64,000 bases of DNA from Paenibacillus gallinarum (GTDB lineage: Bacteria > Bacillota > Bacilli > Paenibacillales > Paenibacillaceae), in NCBI RefSeq assembly GCF_014836635.1, contig NZ_JACSQL010000001.1, positions 930,001-994,000 of the forward strand, given 5' to 3'. The notes under the pieces are model-generated. The model worked only from the letters and a program-made list of their open reading frames with translations. It was not told the DNA's origin and ran no database searches. Positions 1 to 9,243 of this stretch are shown here, in pieces. Made by a program: the position numbers and the translations under genes. Numbering within the stretch: the stretch's first letter is position 1; every line of letters starts with the position of its first letter.

Positions 1-819
1 TCGAAAAGATTCAGTAAGCTGATCTCCGTACTTGTTATGTTTCAGCAGGGGGATTATCATAAACGAATTCATTATAAAGGAACCGATGAATTTACATTAA
101 TAGCGGATGCGCTTAATAAAATGGGGGAGCAAACGGAACATTTAATTGGGGAAGTGTATGAAACCAACCTGAAAAATAAACAGGCTGAACTTGAGTCGCT
201 TCAAGCCCAAATTAATCCCCATTTTTTATATAACACGCTTTCTTCAATCAGTCGGCTAGCGAAGTTTGGAAGAGTGGAGCAGCAGCATGAAATGGTCATG
301 AATTTAGCAAAATTTTACCGGCTGACCTTAAATGATGGGAAGACCATCATTTCTATTTATAAAGAACTCGAACAGGTGCAGGCTTATCTGGATATTCAGA
401 AGGTGAAGTACGGAGACCGTATGGAAGTGGATTTTAATATTGATCCTGATCTATTGCGGTATTAGACAATCAAGCTGATTTTACAGCCTTTTATTGAGAA
501 TGCACTAGAGCATGCCTGGTGTGGAGATCGAATTTATATCCGGGTCACGGGTGAACAGCTCGAGGACAAGGTTGTATTTCAGATCATTGATGATGGAGTC
601 GGCATGAAGTCTCCGCATGCACAATCTTTGCTTGAAAAAGATAGAAATAAACAAAAAGGGTATGGAATATGTAATGTACATGAACGGATTCAGTTGTCTT
701 TTGGTGAAGAGTACGGGGTAACCATTTATAGTCAGCTTGGTATTGGAACAAGTATCACAATCATCATTCCGGTGCAGAAAAAGAGTGGTCTCTCACCAAA
801 GAAATCAGATTTTGGTTGA
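1..819 (+). pseudogene. YesM-type sensor histidine kinase, 5' cut by window and interrupted by an in-frame TAG
   Basis: The frame is open from base 1 and continues through a TAG at 463-465 to the TGA at 817-819, so one gene is split by a single stop codon. The first part shows the end of a HAMP-like linker (about residues 1-45), then the coiled segment and the phospho-acceptor motif QINPHFLYNTL typical of the His_kinase family (YesM/LytS). After the stop the same frame encodes LILQPFIENALEH (N box), DDGVGM (G1 box) and GYGICNVHERI (G2 box), so the whole catalytic ATPase domain is intact but disconnected. A C-to-T change of a CAG (Gln) codon would explain the TAG. Such kinases sense envelope or sugar signals and pair with an AraC-type response regulator. 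No such regulator follows here, so it would lie upstream. A sequencing error or readthrough cannot be excluded. Confidence 0.85.
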
Positions 820-877
820 TTTTACCACAACATTCCTAGTAACATAGGCATAAGAAAGTATAAAGGAGAGACATCTT

Positions 878-1402
878 ATGCATGAGCATCGGCTGCTGGA
901 TAGTGAACATTCCAAGGAATTGTTCTCTTATTACGGTTTGGCGGTATACTACTCACAAGCCTTAGAACAACAACTCGTCAATTTGCTGGTGCTAATGAAG
1001 CTGACGCAAGGAAAGATTAGCCCGGAAGAGGAACTTACGAACTTATATTACAAAAAATTAGGAAGTTCATTAGGTCAACTGGTTCATGAAATACAGCATA
1101 ATTTTGATTTCTCAGAAGAGGAAAGTATTCTTTTAAATAATATATGGAAAAAACGAAATTATATCGTGCATGATTATTTTAAGGAACGCATATTAGAAAC
1201 CTTCACTCCCGAAGGTCGTTCTCAGATGATTGATGAGCTTATTGAATTCAAAGATCAGGCGCAGAAGCTGGAGTATAAACTACTGCATTACACACAAGTG
1301 CTGATTAATCAGCTTGAACTCGAAGAGGAGACGGATCAAGAGTTATACGATGAGGAATGGGAAGACGGCTATTCGGCTGATGGTGATGAGAATTCAAAAT
1401 AA
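878..1402 (+). CDS. HEPN-like small alpha-helical protein, function unknown
   Basis: 174 residues, ATG start with AAAGGAGAG eight bases upstream. The protein is all helical and ends in a strongly acidic tail. Residues 100-111 (WKKRNYIVHDYF) contain an R-N-x3-H arrangement that fits the R-x4-6-H motif of HEPN-domain RNases, and the surrounding helices resemble stand-alone HEPN-like proteins annotated as hypothetical in many bacteria. There is no adjacent MNT-type nucleotidyltransferase, so it is not an obvious toxin-antitoxin pair. It is monocistronic and closed by a strong terminator. The HEPN assignment is an inference from motif and helix content. Confidence 0.75.
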   Translation: MHEHRLLDSEHSKELFSYYGLAVYYSQALEQQLVNLLVLMKLTQGKISPEEELTNLYYKKLGSSLGQLVHEIQHNFDFSEEESILLNNIWKKRNYIVHDYFKERILETFTPEGRSQMIDELIEFKDQAQKLEYKLLHYTQVLINQLELEEETDQELYDEEWEDGYSADGDENSK

Positions 1403-1406
1403 TAAT

Positions 1407-1468
1407 AAAAACCCTCTTGCAAAATTGTGATTGCTCTCTAGGCAAACCAATTTTGCAAGAGGGTTTTT
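1407..1468. terminator. Bidirectional intrinsic terminator
   Basis: A near-perfect inverted repeat (AAACCCTCTTGCAAAATTG against CAATTTTGCAAGAGGGTTT) with A-tract and T-tract on either side lies between the convergent HEPN-like gene and bmrD-like gene. Confidence 0.92.
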
Positions 1469-1494
1469 TATGTGAGTTCGTGCATGATTGTTGA

Positions 1495-3576
1495 TTACAG
1501 CGGGACAGATGTCTGCGCTAGGGCTGGCTGTTTCACTTGATCTGTAACAGTGGAATCAGGCAGTAAATTCCCTTGTTGAAGTTGATACATCTGATAGTAT
1601 CGTCCGCCAAGAGCCATTAGCTCATCATGATTTCCGCGCTCCGCAATCTGCCCTTGGTGAAGAACTAATATCTGATCGCTACTACGAATGGTAGAGAGAC
1701 GATGGGCAATGATAAAAGTGGTTCTCCCTTTTTTCAAAACTTCCAGCGCACTTTGGATAATGGCTTCTGTTTCCGTATCAATATTGGCGGTTGCTTCATC
1801 TAAGATCAGGATAGCAGGATCATAAGCTAGTGCCCTTGCAAAAGAAATCAACTGGCGCTGCCCAGCAGATAAGGTGCTTCCTTTTTCTACGACGGGTTCG
1901 TCAAAACCTTGCGGAAGATGAGAGAGTAACTGTTCCGCACCCACATCCCGAAGGGCCTTTTCAATGGTATCTCGAGAAATTTTATTATCATTCAAGCTGA
2001 CATTTGAAGCAATGGTACCCGTAAAAAGATAAGGATCTTGTAGTACAATTCCCATATGTTCTCTAATCCATTGTTTAGGAATATCTTTGACATCCTGACC
2101 GTCAATTGTAATCGTGCCTTTTTGCGGATCATAAAAACGAAATAGCAGATTAATAATTGAACTTTTTCCTGATCCGGTATGACCAACTAGCGCAACCGTT
2201 TCACCTTGTTTCGCTTCAAATGATATATTCTTGAGCACATAATCTCTGTTATAAGCGAAGGAAACGTCTTTAAATTCTACATTGCCAAGATATCTTGGCA
2301 TAGAACTGTCCGTTACTTGTTCGCCGGTCTCGTCCATGAGTTCAAAAACACGCCCTGCTGATACCATGGAAGAATCCAGGTTAGCCAGCTGATTAACCAT
2401 GCCTGTAACCGGCTGGAATAAACGGCTTAGTACGTCGACAAATGCGTAAAGTACACCAAGAGAGATCAGACTTGATCCATCTATTGAACCTGCACCGAAA
2501 TAGAGAAGAACAATGGCGAAAGCGAGGTTACGAAGTACGTTTACAAGGTTGTGGGTGGTGAACGCATTTAAATTGAGCATTTTGTTCTGATGATTCATGT
2601 AATCTTCGTTTAACGCTTCGAACTCCTCGTTTGTTTTCTTCTGACGGCGGAATACGCGAATGATAGACATTCCTTGAATGGATTCATTAATCATGGCATT
2701 AATTTCGCTAAGTCTGGAACGAATGATCGTATTATATTTTGTTGCAATTTTTCGGTAAAGGATCATCCACACCACCAGTAAAGGGACAACGAACAGGGAG
2801 ATGAGCCCTAGCTTTACATCTAGAATGAAGAGAGCAACATAAACCCCAATCATGGTGATGATTCCTGAGAAGAAATTCGAGAGTACAGCTACAAACAAAT
2901 CTTTGACTGCTTCCGTATCATTCGTGATCCGAGAAACGACTTTACCTGCTGGTAAATTATCGAAATAATGAACAGGAAGCCTTTGAATATGAGCGTATAC
3001 ATCCGTACGGAGCCTTTGGATTACTTTATTCGCTGAAGATTGTAGCCAGTACGTTTTCCCAAAATCCATAATAATTGCTATGAGTAAAAATATGAAATAT
3101 AAACCGACAAGCTTATAAATACCTGGAAGCTCTGGAGCATAGAAAGAAAATAGCTCATCTACAGATAACGGAGTTGCTTGATAAGCTGCGCTTTGTTCAC
3201 CGCGTGTCACCGTGAGTACTCCATTTTCATAAGTGCGAGTCCCGCTTTCTATGGTGACGGGTTCATTAATAAGATAAAAAGAGCGTCCGCTTTGTAAGAT
3301 ACGAATTTCCTCACCTTGTGTTTCTCCTTCACGAAAGCGGTCATAACGTTTGTAATATTGATCTTGATATAGAACAGCGTCTTGACCTGGCTCTGACTCA
3401 AAGTAAGGTTTTTCGATCGCAAGAACGTGATTATCAATCATGTTTTTTGCGATAAACGGAGCCGTCAGATCAGCAGCAACTCCGATAGATAACATGATAA
3501 GTGCAGCAATGAAGGTTCCTTTCGATTGTAGTGCATAGGCAAATAATCGTTTAGTCACGTTTTTTGTATAATTCAT
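1495..3576 (-). CDS. bmrD: Heterodimeric multidrug ABC exporter subunit, BmrD/YheH type (canonical ATPase site)
   Basis: 693 residues with AAGGAGGTG ahead of the ATG. Six-helix exporter membrane domain at about 1-390, carrying the roughly 100-residue extracellular insertion between TM1 and TM2 that distinguishes YheH/BmrD-type subunits, followed by a nucleotide-binding domain. Visible motifs are Walker A GHTGSGKSS, signature LSAGQRQL, Walker B ILILDEATANID with the catalytic Glu, and switch His in FIIAHRLST. The partner gene upstream has a degenerate Walker B Asp, so the pair forms one active and one degenerate ATP site, as in BmrCD and LmrCD. It follows bmrC by 15 bases in one operon. In Bacillus subtilis the homologous pair exports several drugs and is induced by ribosome-targeting antibiotics. 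Confidence 0.93.
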   Translation of the reverse strand: MNYTKNVTKRLFAYALQSKGTFIAALIMLSIGVAADLTAPFIAKNMIDNHVLAIEKPYFESEPGQDAVLYQDQYYKRYDRFREGETQGEEIRILQSGRSFYLINEPVTIESGTRTYENGVLTVTRGEQSAAYQATPLSVDELFSFYAPELPGIYKLVGLYFIFLLIAIIMDFGKTYWLQSSANKVIQRLRTDVYAHIQRLPVHYFDNLPAGKVVSRITNDTEAVKDLFVAVLSNFFSGIITMIGVYVALFILDVKLGLISLFVVPLLVVWMILYRKIATKYNTIIRSRLSEINAMINESIQGMSIIRVFRRQKKTNEEFEALNEDYMNHQNKMLNLNAFTTHNLVNVLRNLAFAIVLLYFGAGSIDGSSLISLGVLYAFVDVLSRLFQPVTGMVNQLANLDSSMVSAGRVFELMDETGEQVTDSSMPRYLGNVEFKDVSFAYNRDYVLKNISFEAKQGETVALVGHTGSGKSSIINLLFRFYDPQKGTITIDGQDVKDIPKQWIREHMGIVLQDPYLFTGTIASNVSLNDNKISRDTIEKALRDVGAEQLLSHLPQGFDEPVVEKGSTLSAGQRQLISFARALAYDPAILILDEATANIDTETEAIIQSALEVLKKGRTTFIIAHRLSTIRSSDQILVLHQGQIAERGNHDELMALGGRYYQMYQLQQGNLLPDSTVTDQVKQPALAQTSVPL

Positions 3577-3591
3577 ATAGAGGGCACCTCC

Positions 3592-5337
3592 TTAACGAGT
3601 GAGAGTAGATTCGACTTGCTGACGTACGTATTGTTCTTTATACCAACCATCTTGGTTCAGGAGTTGTTCATGCGTACCTTGTTCCACAATTTTCCCTTGT
3701 TCTAGAACGATGATATGGTCCGCATGTTCTACCGCAGATAAACGATGGGTAGAGATGAACGTCGTTTTGCCGGATCTCTGTTTTCGAATATTGGTTATAA
3801 TTTTTGCTTCGGTACGTGCATCCACCGCTGATAAGGCATCATCGAGAATAAGTATGTCAGGATCTGAGATGAAGGCCCTTGCGAGAGATACCCGCTGTTT
3901 TTGTCCTCCTGATAAAGCAATTCCTTTTTCACCAACGAGCGTTTCTAGTCCATCGGAAAGCGTACCTAAATCTCCGTCAAACGCCGCGGTGCGAATCGCA
4001 TCCATAATCATTTCTTCATTAGCGTGAGGTTTACCAAACTGAATGTTTTCTCGCACTGTTTTCGAGAACAAAATCTGTTCTTGCGGAACATATCCAATCC
4101 AGCTGTGAAGTTGGTCTTTTGAAATGTCATCCATCTTGGTATCGTTAATTAGAAGCTCTCCAGAACCAGAGGGATACTCATGAAGAAGTTGTTTCAGCAA
4201 GGTTGATTTCCCGCTTCCTGTTCTTCCAACCACACCAAGAGTCTGCCCTTGATGAATATCAAGATTAATGTCAGTCAGATTGGGGACTGTAGAAGTTGGA
4301 TAACGGAAGTTCAGGCCTTTCATTTGAATACGTTCAGGTGCATTTACATGTACGGGTTCAGCAGGATCTTGCACATCGGGGACTACATGTAATGTTTCGT
4401 TCACACGGTCTAGGGAGGCACTGCCGCGCTGCATGACATTAATCAGCTCCCCGATGGCAAACATCGGCCAGATCATCATTCCAAGATACATGTTGAAGGA
4501 TACGAGATCTCCTAATGTAATTTCATTTCGAAAAACAAGGTAGATTCCGTAGCCAAGTCCGATAATATAACTGAGCCCAACAAACAGGCGAATGGTAGGT
4601 TCGAACAAAGCATCCATTCTAGCTACAGCTAAATTTTTACGGTATACATCATCTGTAATTCCATTAAAGCGTTCTTCATCATGACGTTCTTGTACATAAG
4701 CCCGAATGACACGAACACCTGCCACGGATTCAAGGACTTGGTCGTTCATATCACCAAAAGCATCTTGCGCAAGAGAGTAGCGCTCATGCACTTTTTTTCC
4801 ATAGATCATCATGGCTATAGCTATAAAAGGAAGCGGCAGAGTTGCAGCAAGCGTGAGTTTCCAGCTGATCAGAAACCCCATTGCAAAGAGTACTGTCGTC
4901 AAGTAAGCGGTCGAGTCTGTTAAGGTGAGCATTCCAAACCCTGCAGTTTGAGCAACAGAGCGTAGGTCGTTAGTAGCTCTTGCCATCAGGTCGCCGGTAC
5001 GATTTCGCTCAAAGAATGGCGGAGTCATGCGGAGCAAGTGGCCCATAAACCTTGATCTAAGTAATTTTTCGACGAGGTTTGCTCCTCCAAATAGCTTGTG
5101 CATCCAAACATATGTAATAAAGTAGATGACCAGAATAATACCAAGAATAAGTAAAATATAGCGGGTGAGTGAGGGCCAGGTGATGGAACCGGTGACAATC
5201 TCATCAATGGCATGCCCGATCAGTCTTGGTGGAAGCAGTTCAGCGATGCCGACCAGAATTAGCAACATCAAACCAACGATATATCGCTTTCGCTCCTGTT
5301 TAAAATACCAGCTTAAATTTTTAAGTACTGCGAACAA
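3592..5337 (-). CDS. bmrC: Heterodimeric multidrug ABC exporter subunit, BmrC/YheI type (degenerate site)
   Basis: 581 residues from a TTG at 5337, preferred over the ATG at 5379 because AAAGGATGG lies just upstream and the resulting N-terminus (FAVLKNLSWYFK) matches YheI-type proteins. Membrane domain with six helices at about 1-310, then an ATPase domain with Walker A GRTGSGKST, signature LSGGQKQR and Walker B ILILDDALSAVD. Asp replaces the catalytic Glu, marking the non-hydrolysing site of a heterodimer. First structural gene of the operon, with bmrD next. It lies about 365 bases downstream of a sigma-A promoter, with a short leader ORF and an intrinsic terminator in between, implying attenuation control. 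Confidence 0.93.
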   Translation of the reverse strand: MFAVLKNLSWYFKQERKRYIVGLMLLILVGIAELLPPRLIGHAIDEIVTGSITWPSLTRYILLILGIILVIYFITYVWMHKLFGGANLVEKLLRSRFMGHLLRMTPPFFERNRTGDLMARATNDLRSVAQTAGFGMLTLTDSTAYLTTVLFAMGFLISWKLTLAATLPLPFIAIAMMIYGKKVHERYSLAQDAFGDMNDQVLESVAGVRVIRAYVQERHDEERFNGITDDVYRKNLAVARMDALFEPTIRLFVGLSYIIGLGYGIYLVFRNEITLGDLVSFNMYLGMMIWPMFAIGELINVMQRGSASLDRVNETLHVVPDVQDPAEPVHVNAPERIQMKGLNFRYPTSTVPNLTDINLDIHQGQTLGVVGRTGSGKSTLLKQLLHEYPSGSGELLINDTKMDDISKDQLHSWIGYVPQEQILFSKTVRENIQFGKPHANEEMIMDAIRTAAFDGDLGTLSDGLETLVGEKGIALSGGQKQRVSLARAFISDPDILILDDALSAVDARTEAKIITNIRKQRSGKTTFISTHRLSAVEHADHIIVLEQGKIVEQGTHEQLLNQDGWYKEQYVRQQVESTLTR

Positions 5338-5426
5338 GGTAATCCCATCCTTTCTAAAATGAATTTCAATTTCGTTCATCTGTTCTGTGATACGATTCAG
5401 GGTCCTAGCGCAATCTTACAAACCAC

Positions 5427-5460
5427 AAAAAAAGGCATACCGTTCGCTAAACGGTATGCC
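5427..5460 (-). terminator. Attenuator-type intrinsic terminator in the bmrCD leader
   Basis: On the minus strand GGCATACCGTT pairs perfectly with AACGGTATGCC around a 5-base loop and is followed by seven U residues. It lies between the leader ORF and bmrC, so it would stop transcription before the exporter. A competing pairing is possible: ACGTATG (plus-strand 5477-5483) with CATA-C-CGT in the left arm of the terminator (bulged), which could act as an antiterminator. Confidence 0.88.
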
Positions 5461-5562
5461 TTCCTATATTCAGGTTCATACGTAGCAAATGTCACGTGCG
5501 TGAGCAGAAGCCGTTAATGATTGGTTGTAAAAAAGTAGGTGTAAAAGTCGTGAGATACATTT

Positions 5563-5652
5563 TCACTGATTAGAATGAATTCCAATATTATTGATGGGCT
5601 GCTCCGTATTCAGTTGTCTGGTTGTAAATAAATCATCCATAATTCTAAACAT
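5563..5652 (-). CDS. Leader peptide of the bmrCD operon (BmrB-like in position)
   Basis: A 29-codon ORF beginning MFRIMDDLFTTRQL and ending in HSNQ, with AGAAAGGGTGAT five bases before its ATG. It starts about 50 bases after the predicted transcription start and ends about 100 bases before the terminator. In Bacillus subtilis the short upstream gene bmrB is a leader whose translation controls transcription attenuation of bmrCD. The same layout is seen here, while the peptide sequence itself is not recognisably the same. A regulatory role is inferred from position and RBS strength. Confidence 0.72.
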   Translation of the reverse strand: MFRIMDDLFTTRQLNTEQPINNIGIHSNQ

Positions 5653-5710
5653 CGGAATCACCCTTTCTCGTATTGGTAATTAATTCTAGCTAAGGAATCG
5701 TCTGAAAAAA

Positions 5711-5739
5711 ATATTATCACCTGACAAATTATATGTCAA
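5711..5739 (-). promoter_or_regulatory. Sigma-A promoter of the bmrCD leader
   Basis: Minus strand: -35 TTGACA (5739-5734), 17-base spacer, -10 TAATAT (5716-5711). An inverted repeat TGACA-7-TGTCA overlaps the -35 box and spacer and could be an operator. Confidence 0.8.
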
Positions 5740-5876
5740 ACATTTTCATAAAAATACAAATGCTGGGTGTTTTAAAAATTGTTCTCCATTTTATACTCCA
5801 TTCATGCGGCTTAAGTATGACTTGAAGGGAATCAATATGATAATATAAAAACAAACGATGAGGAGTTGACATAACG

Positions 5877-6176
5877 ATGAGCATACACGTAACGGAAGCA
5901 GCGGCAGAATGGTACAAGAAAGAGCTTGGAATATCAGATGGCGAAGCCATTCGATTTTTTGCTCGGTACAGCTCTGGCGGAGGTCTTCATCCGGGCTTCT
6001 CACTCGGTATTTCTGTAGAACAACCCGAAGATCCGATTAAACGAACAGAGGTTTCAGGCATCACTTTCTTTATGGAAGAGCAAGACTACTGGTATTTAAA
6101 AGGTCATCGTTTGGATGTAACCTATGTAGAAGCAGAAGATGATATCTTATACCGATACGAAACAGAAACAGAATAA
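5877..6176 (+). CDS. HesB/YneR-like protein (iron-sulfur biogenesis-like fold)
   Basis: 99 residues. The pattern ITEAA-like start, FFARYSSGGG, GFSLGISVEQP, GITFFMEEQDYWY matches the B. subtilis YneR / HesB-YadR-YfhF group. The cysteines that bind iron or clusters in IscA/SufA are missing (there is no Cys in the protein), so it is probably not a cluster carrier. ATG with GAGGAG upstream. Monocistronic. Confidence 0.8.
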   Translation: MSIHVTEAAAEWYKKELGISDGEAIRFFARYSSGGGLHPGFSLGISVEQPEDPIKRTEVSGITFFMEEQDYWYLKGHRLDVTYVEAEDDILYRYETETE

Positions 6177-6230
6177 ACAAGTTGAAGTCACTTAATTACT
6201 TGTAGCTTATAGACAAGGAGGGAGGTCCTC

Positions 6231-6674
6231 GTGAATTCCAAAAAAGGAGATCTTGGGCAATATGTAATGAAAAGATCCTTGATTGCAGTAAAAGCTGCAG
6301 TGGTCGTCTTGAACAAACAGGGTAAAATTTTACTTCAACAGCGTGCTGACGATGGATTATGGTGCATACCTCTTGGCAGCATGAAGCCTGGCGAGATATT
6401 AGAAGAGACTGCGCTACGTGAGTTATGGGAAGAAACAGGACTTAGAGCGGAGGGCATGAAGCTCGAATCACTGCTGTCTGGTCCTGAACTGAAGCGAACG
6501 TTTGCTACTGGAGACGAAGAGTATGATCTGATTGCAGTTTATTCTGCTCAAGGCCTGCTCTCTTCGGAACTAGATTACGGGGCAGTCAAAGAAGAAGGAC
6601 CCTTGCGCTTTTTTGCAAAAGAGGAAACTCCAGAACTTTGTCCAGTTACAAGTATGATGCTTTCTCGTTTATAA
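6231..6674 (+). CDS. Nudix hydrolase
   Basis: 147 residues from GTG 6231 (AAGGAGGGAGG six bases upstream). A complete Nudix box is present at residues 49-71: G-x5-E-x7-REL-x-EE-x-GL, which binds the metal that hydrolyses nucleoside-diphosphate-linked substrates. The VKAAVVVLNKQGKILLQQR strand opening is typical of the MutT-like ADP-ribose/NTP group; the exact substrate cannot be told. Single gene closed by a strong terminator. Confidence 0.92.
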   Translation: MNSKKGDLGQYVMKRSLIAVKAAVVVLNKQGKILLQQRADDGLWCIPLGSMKPGEILEETALRELWEETGLRAEGMKLESLLSGPELKRTFATGDEEYDLIAVYSAQGLLSSELDYGAVKEEGPLRFFAKEETPELCPVTSMMLSRL

Positions 6675-6680
6675 GTACAC

Positions 6681-6721
6681 AAAAACAGCCTCTCCTGTAT
6701 TAGCAGGGGAGGCTGTTTTTG
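6681..6721. terminator. Bidirectional intrinsic terminator
   Basis: Inverted repeat AAAAACAGCCTCTCCTG / CAGGGGAGGCTGTTTTT between convergent genes. Confidence 0.92.
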
Positions 6722-6745
6722 TGGTGCATACCAATAAAATAAAAG

Positions 6746-7258
6746 TCAAGATTCCGTGAAGTCGTTATTTTCGACAGCATATTCAAAATCATCAATATCA
6801 TAAATTTGAACAGAAACCTTTGCTTCAAGGATTCGTGAGATCCATTCGACTTGATCCGTCAGAAGCGGAGCCTTAAAACGCTGAGAGGTAATAAGCAGTT
6901 CTGTCTCGATTGGATCAAATAACTCACCAAACACTGCAGTATCGAGTGCGTTCACGATACGTATAGAAACCAGATCACTGAGCAGTATAGGTGAGCTTTG
7001 CGCCCAAGGGATCTGAAGAGTTCTCCGTATTTTTTTTTGATTGAGCGGTTCTTCAAAGTACTGGAGCAGCTGACTTATTTTTTTCTTAACATGCTGATCC
7101 TCGTGCTTCGATTCCATAAGCGGATCGAGGCTAGATTGTAATTCGTATAATTCCACCACCGTGGTATAAGGTAACAGATATTCAATAGGCGCTGATGGCG
7201 CCAGTAACTGACCATATATTGCGATCATCACGGCTTCCGTAACCAGTGTTCGTGGCAT
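6746..7258 (-). CDS. Uncharacterised protein conserved-looking in Paenibacillus
   Basis: 170 residues from the ATG at 7258, chosen because AGGAGG sits nine bases upstream; an upstream in-frame extension to 7330 lacks a ribosome-binding site. Predominantly helical with hydrophobic segments (AVMIAIYGQLL near the start) but no signal peptide or recognisable catalytic motif, with an acidic C-terminus. I do not recognise a characterised family. It shares the convergent terminator with the Nudix gene. Confidence 0.75.
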   Translation of the reverse strand: MPRTLVTEAVMIAIYGQLLAPSAPIEYLLPYTTVVELYELQSSLDPLMESKHEDQHVKKKISQLLQYFEEPLNQKKIRRTLQIPWAQSSPILLSDLVSIRIVNALDTAVFGELFDPIETELLITSQRFKAPLLTDQVEWISRILEAKVSVQIYDIDDFEYAVENNDFTES

Positions 7259-7363
7259 TGGGGTAATCCTCCTGCTGCTGCGATGTATTTTCTTGTTTTT
7301 GTCAATTGATATGAGTATAACATATATCACTTTAGCTATATAGCTTAAGAACGGGCGGCAGAC

Positions 7364-7401
7364 AAAAGACCATCTCTTTGGTTTGAAAGAGATGGTCTTT
7401 T
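7364..7401 (-). terminator. Intrinsic terminator after the ypdA-DUF441 operon
   Basis: Perfect 16-base inverted repeat AAAAGACCATCTCTTT / AAAGAGATGGTCTTTT just downstream of the minus-strand DUF441 stop codon. Confidence 0.88.
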
Positions 7402-7410
7402 GATAAAGTA

Positions 7411-7863
7411 TTAGGATTTACCAATCAGTAAGGATAAGATACCCGCAGCAATGAGCGGACCAACAGGGACGCCTTTAAATAGAGCGACACCAAGAACGGT
7501 TCCGATAAGAAGTCCAGCGACGACGGTAGGTTGTCCACTCATCAGGCTGGCGCCGCGTCCGCCAAGGTATGCTACTAGCATACCAATGGCAATGGCAAGG
7601 AGTGACCTCCAGTTTAGAAAAGAAGAGCCAAGCGTATCCAGGCTGATCTTCCCGCTGGCCAGAGGAGCCATGACGCCAATCGTAAGTATGATAATACCAA
7701 TGGTCAGACCGTACTTCTCGAGCCATGGAAAAGCTTGCTGCATACCGGTTACCCGGATAAGCAGAAGAACAACCACGGCAATCGTAATGGGGGTATTACT
7801 GCTGATAATCCCGAGAGCTGCAAAAGCTAACAGCAATAGGGATGTGACATCCATTGTTTTCAT
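7411..7863 (-). CDS. DUF441 / UPF0756 membrane protein (YtwI-like)
   Basis: 150 residues with four to five hydrophobic segments and the family landmarks [35 protein letters not shown] and [14 protein letters not shown]. The function of the family is unknown. The ATG at 7863 overlaps the ypdA stop as ATGA (translational coupling). The ATG three codons later (7854) has better spacing from GGAAGG and may be the true start. Confidence 0.88.
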   Translation of the reverse strand: MKTMDVTSLLLLAFAALGIISSNTPITIAVVVLLLIRVTGMQQAFPWLEKYGLTIGIIILTIGVMAPLASGKISLDTLGSSFLNWRSLLAIAIGMLVAYLGGRGASLMSGQPTVVAGLLIGTVLGVALFKGVPVGPLIAAGILSLLIGKS

Positions 7864-8861
7864 CCTTCCTTAACCGCATCGGCAGCTTTGGATTTAATAT
7901 GTTCCGCGATGAGCTTACCATGCCATCTTCCAGACTCGATAAATACTTCATTGGCATTCCGTCCCGAAGCTATAACGCCCGCTATGTAAATTCCAGGAAC
8001 ACTGCTCTCCATTGTGTCCGGGTTAAAGAGAGGCTTGTCCATATCATCGGACATGGTAACGCCTATAGAGGTGAGTAACTTGCGATCTGGTCGAAATCCT
8101 GTCATGGCAAGTACAAAATCATTGGCAAGCTCGAAAGGAATGCCTTCATTTGGAGTAACCACTACATGATTTTCATGAATTTCGGTAACTCGTGAAGAAA
8201 GATGCAGTTTTATTTTCCCTTTAGCTACCATCCCTTCAAAAATAGGACGTACCCATGGTTTGATATGCTCGGAAATACTGTTTCCACGGTAGACCATGTC
8301 AATATTTGCATCCACTCGGGCAAGCTCTAGAGCGGCATCAACGGCTGAATTGCTGCCCCCAATGATCGTAACTTTTGTACGTGCATAAGGATGAGCTTCC
8401 CGGAAGTAATGAGTTACCTTATCCATTTCTTCACCCGGAATACCGAGGTAATTAGGATGATCAAAATATCCCGTGGCAACAACCACATGTTGTGCCTCAT
8501 ATATTGTGGTTTCATCTTTGCGATTCTTCGTTTTGACATGAAAACCTCCTTCAGCAGAAGGTTCAATGGCATAAGCTTCTTCATACAAAGACATTTCTAA
8601 ATCATAATGCGAAGCAACTTTACGGTAATAGGCAAGTGCTTCATAACGATAGGGTTTGTCATTAGGCGAACTGAAGGGAACATTTCCGATTTCAAGCAAC
8701 TCTGCGGTACTGAAAAATTGCATATTTGTTGGATAGAGGTAGATCGACTGAACGACATTATATTTTTCAATGATGTGTGCGGATAGACCAAGCTTTTTAC
8801 ATTCAATAGCAGCAGAAAGACCGCAGGGGCCTCCTCCAATAATAATGACATCTTTCTTCAT
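7860..8861 (-). CDS. ypdA: YpdA-family bacillithiol disulfide reductase
   Basis: 333 residues. N-terminal FAD motif [10 protein letters not shown] with the conserved Cys at position 14 that distinguishes YpdA, second nucleotide motif [17 protein letters not shown], and C-terminal [23 protein letters not shown]. YpdA (Bdr) reduces bacillithiol disulfide with NADPH in Bacillota, together with bacilliredoxins, keeping the cytosolic thiol pool reduced. First gene of a two-gene operon with the DUF441 protein. Confidence 0.93.
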   Translation of the reverse strand: MKKDVIIIGGGPCGLSAAIECKKLGLSAHIIEKYNVVQSIYLYPTNMQFFSTAELLEIGNVPFSSPNDKPYRYEALAYYRKVASHYDLEMSLYEEAYAIEPSAEGGFHVKTKNRKDETTIYEAQHVVVATGYFDHPNYLGIPGEEMDKVTHYFREAHPYARTKVTIIGGSNSAVDAALELARVDANIDMVYRGNSISEHIKPWVRPIFEGMVAKGKIKLHLSSRVTEIHENHVVVTPNEGIPFELANDFVLAMTGFRPDRKLLTSIGVTMSDDMDKPLFNPDTMESSVPGIYIAGVIASGRNANEVFIESGRWHGKLIAEHIKSKAADAVKEG

Positions 8862-9033
8862 AAGCCTTATTTCCTCCTTTAATCATTATCTCTCCATACT
8901 TCATGGATAAACATAGGTATTATTATCCTATCGTATTCACCATTTGATTGCCAGTAAACAGGTGTCAGGAATGGAGGTTTACAAAAATTTGTAATTAGAT
9001 TAATGATCGATTCCCACCCAGTATAAGAAAAAA

Positions 9034-9240
9034 TTGATTGTGCTTCAGCATATGGTGGAGCAGCTTGATCAAGGTAAAAAATATGAAGAAAAAGAAATTA
9101 ATGAATTTATTAAGAAGTATCATGAAGATTTTGCGACTTTACGTCGGGAATTTATTATGCACCAGTTTATGTACAGGGAAGATGGAATCTATGAAGTGAA
9201 TCCAGTTGAAATGTGGACTCGGTGGGACCAAGTAAAATAA
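9034..9240 (+). CDS. DUF2087-domain protein, possibly 5'-truncated
   Basis: 68 residues from TTG 9034. Residues match the DUF2087 pattern: KYEEKEINEFIKKYHEDFATLR, then a REDGIYEVNP end. The match to the family appears to continue upstream of the TTG (IPTQYKKKL read in frame) until a TGA at 9004, and there is no good ribosome-binding site, so this may be the remnant of a longer gene or may use a non-standard start. Function unknown; the domain is often found next to helix-turn-helix domains. Confidence 0.6.
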   Translation: MIVLQHMVEQLDQGKKYEEKEINEFIKKYHEDFATLRREFIMHQFMYREDGIYEVNPVEMWTRWDQVK

Positions 9241-9243
9241 AGT

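Noticed and set aside
7451..7873. 140-codon ORF antisense to the DUF441 gene
   Set aside because: Composition-driven shadow of a confident membrane protein gene, no RBS.
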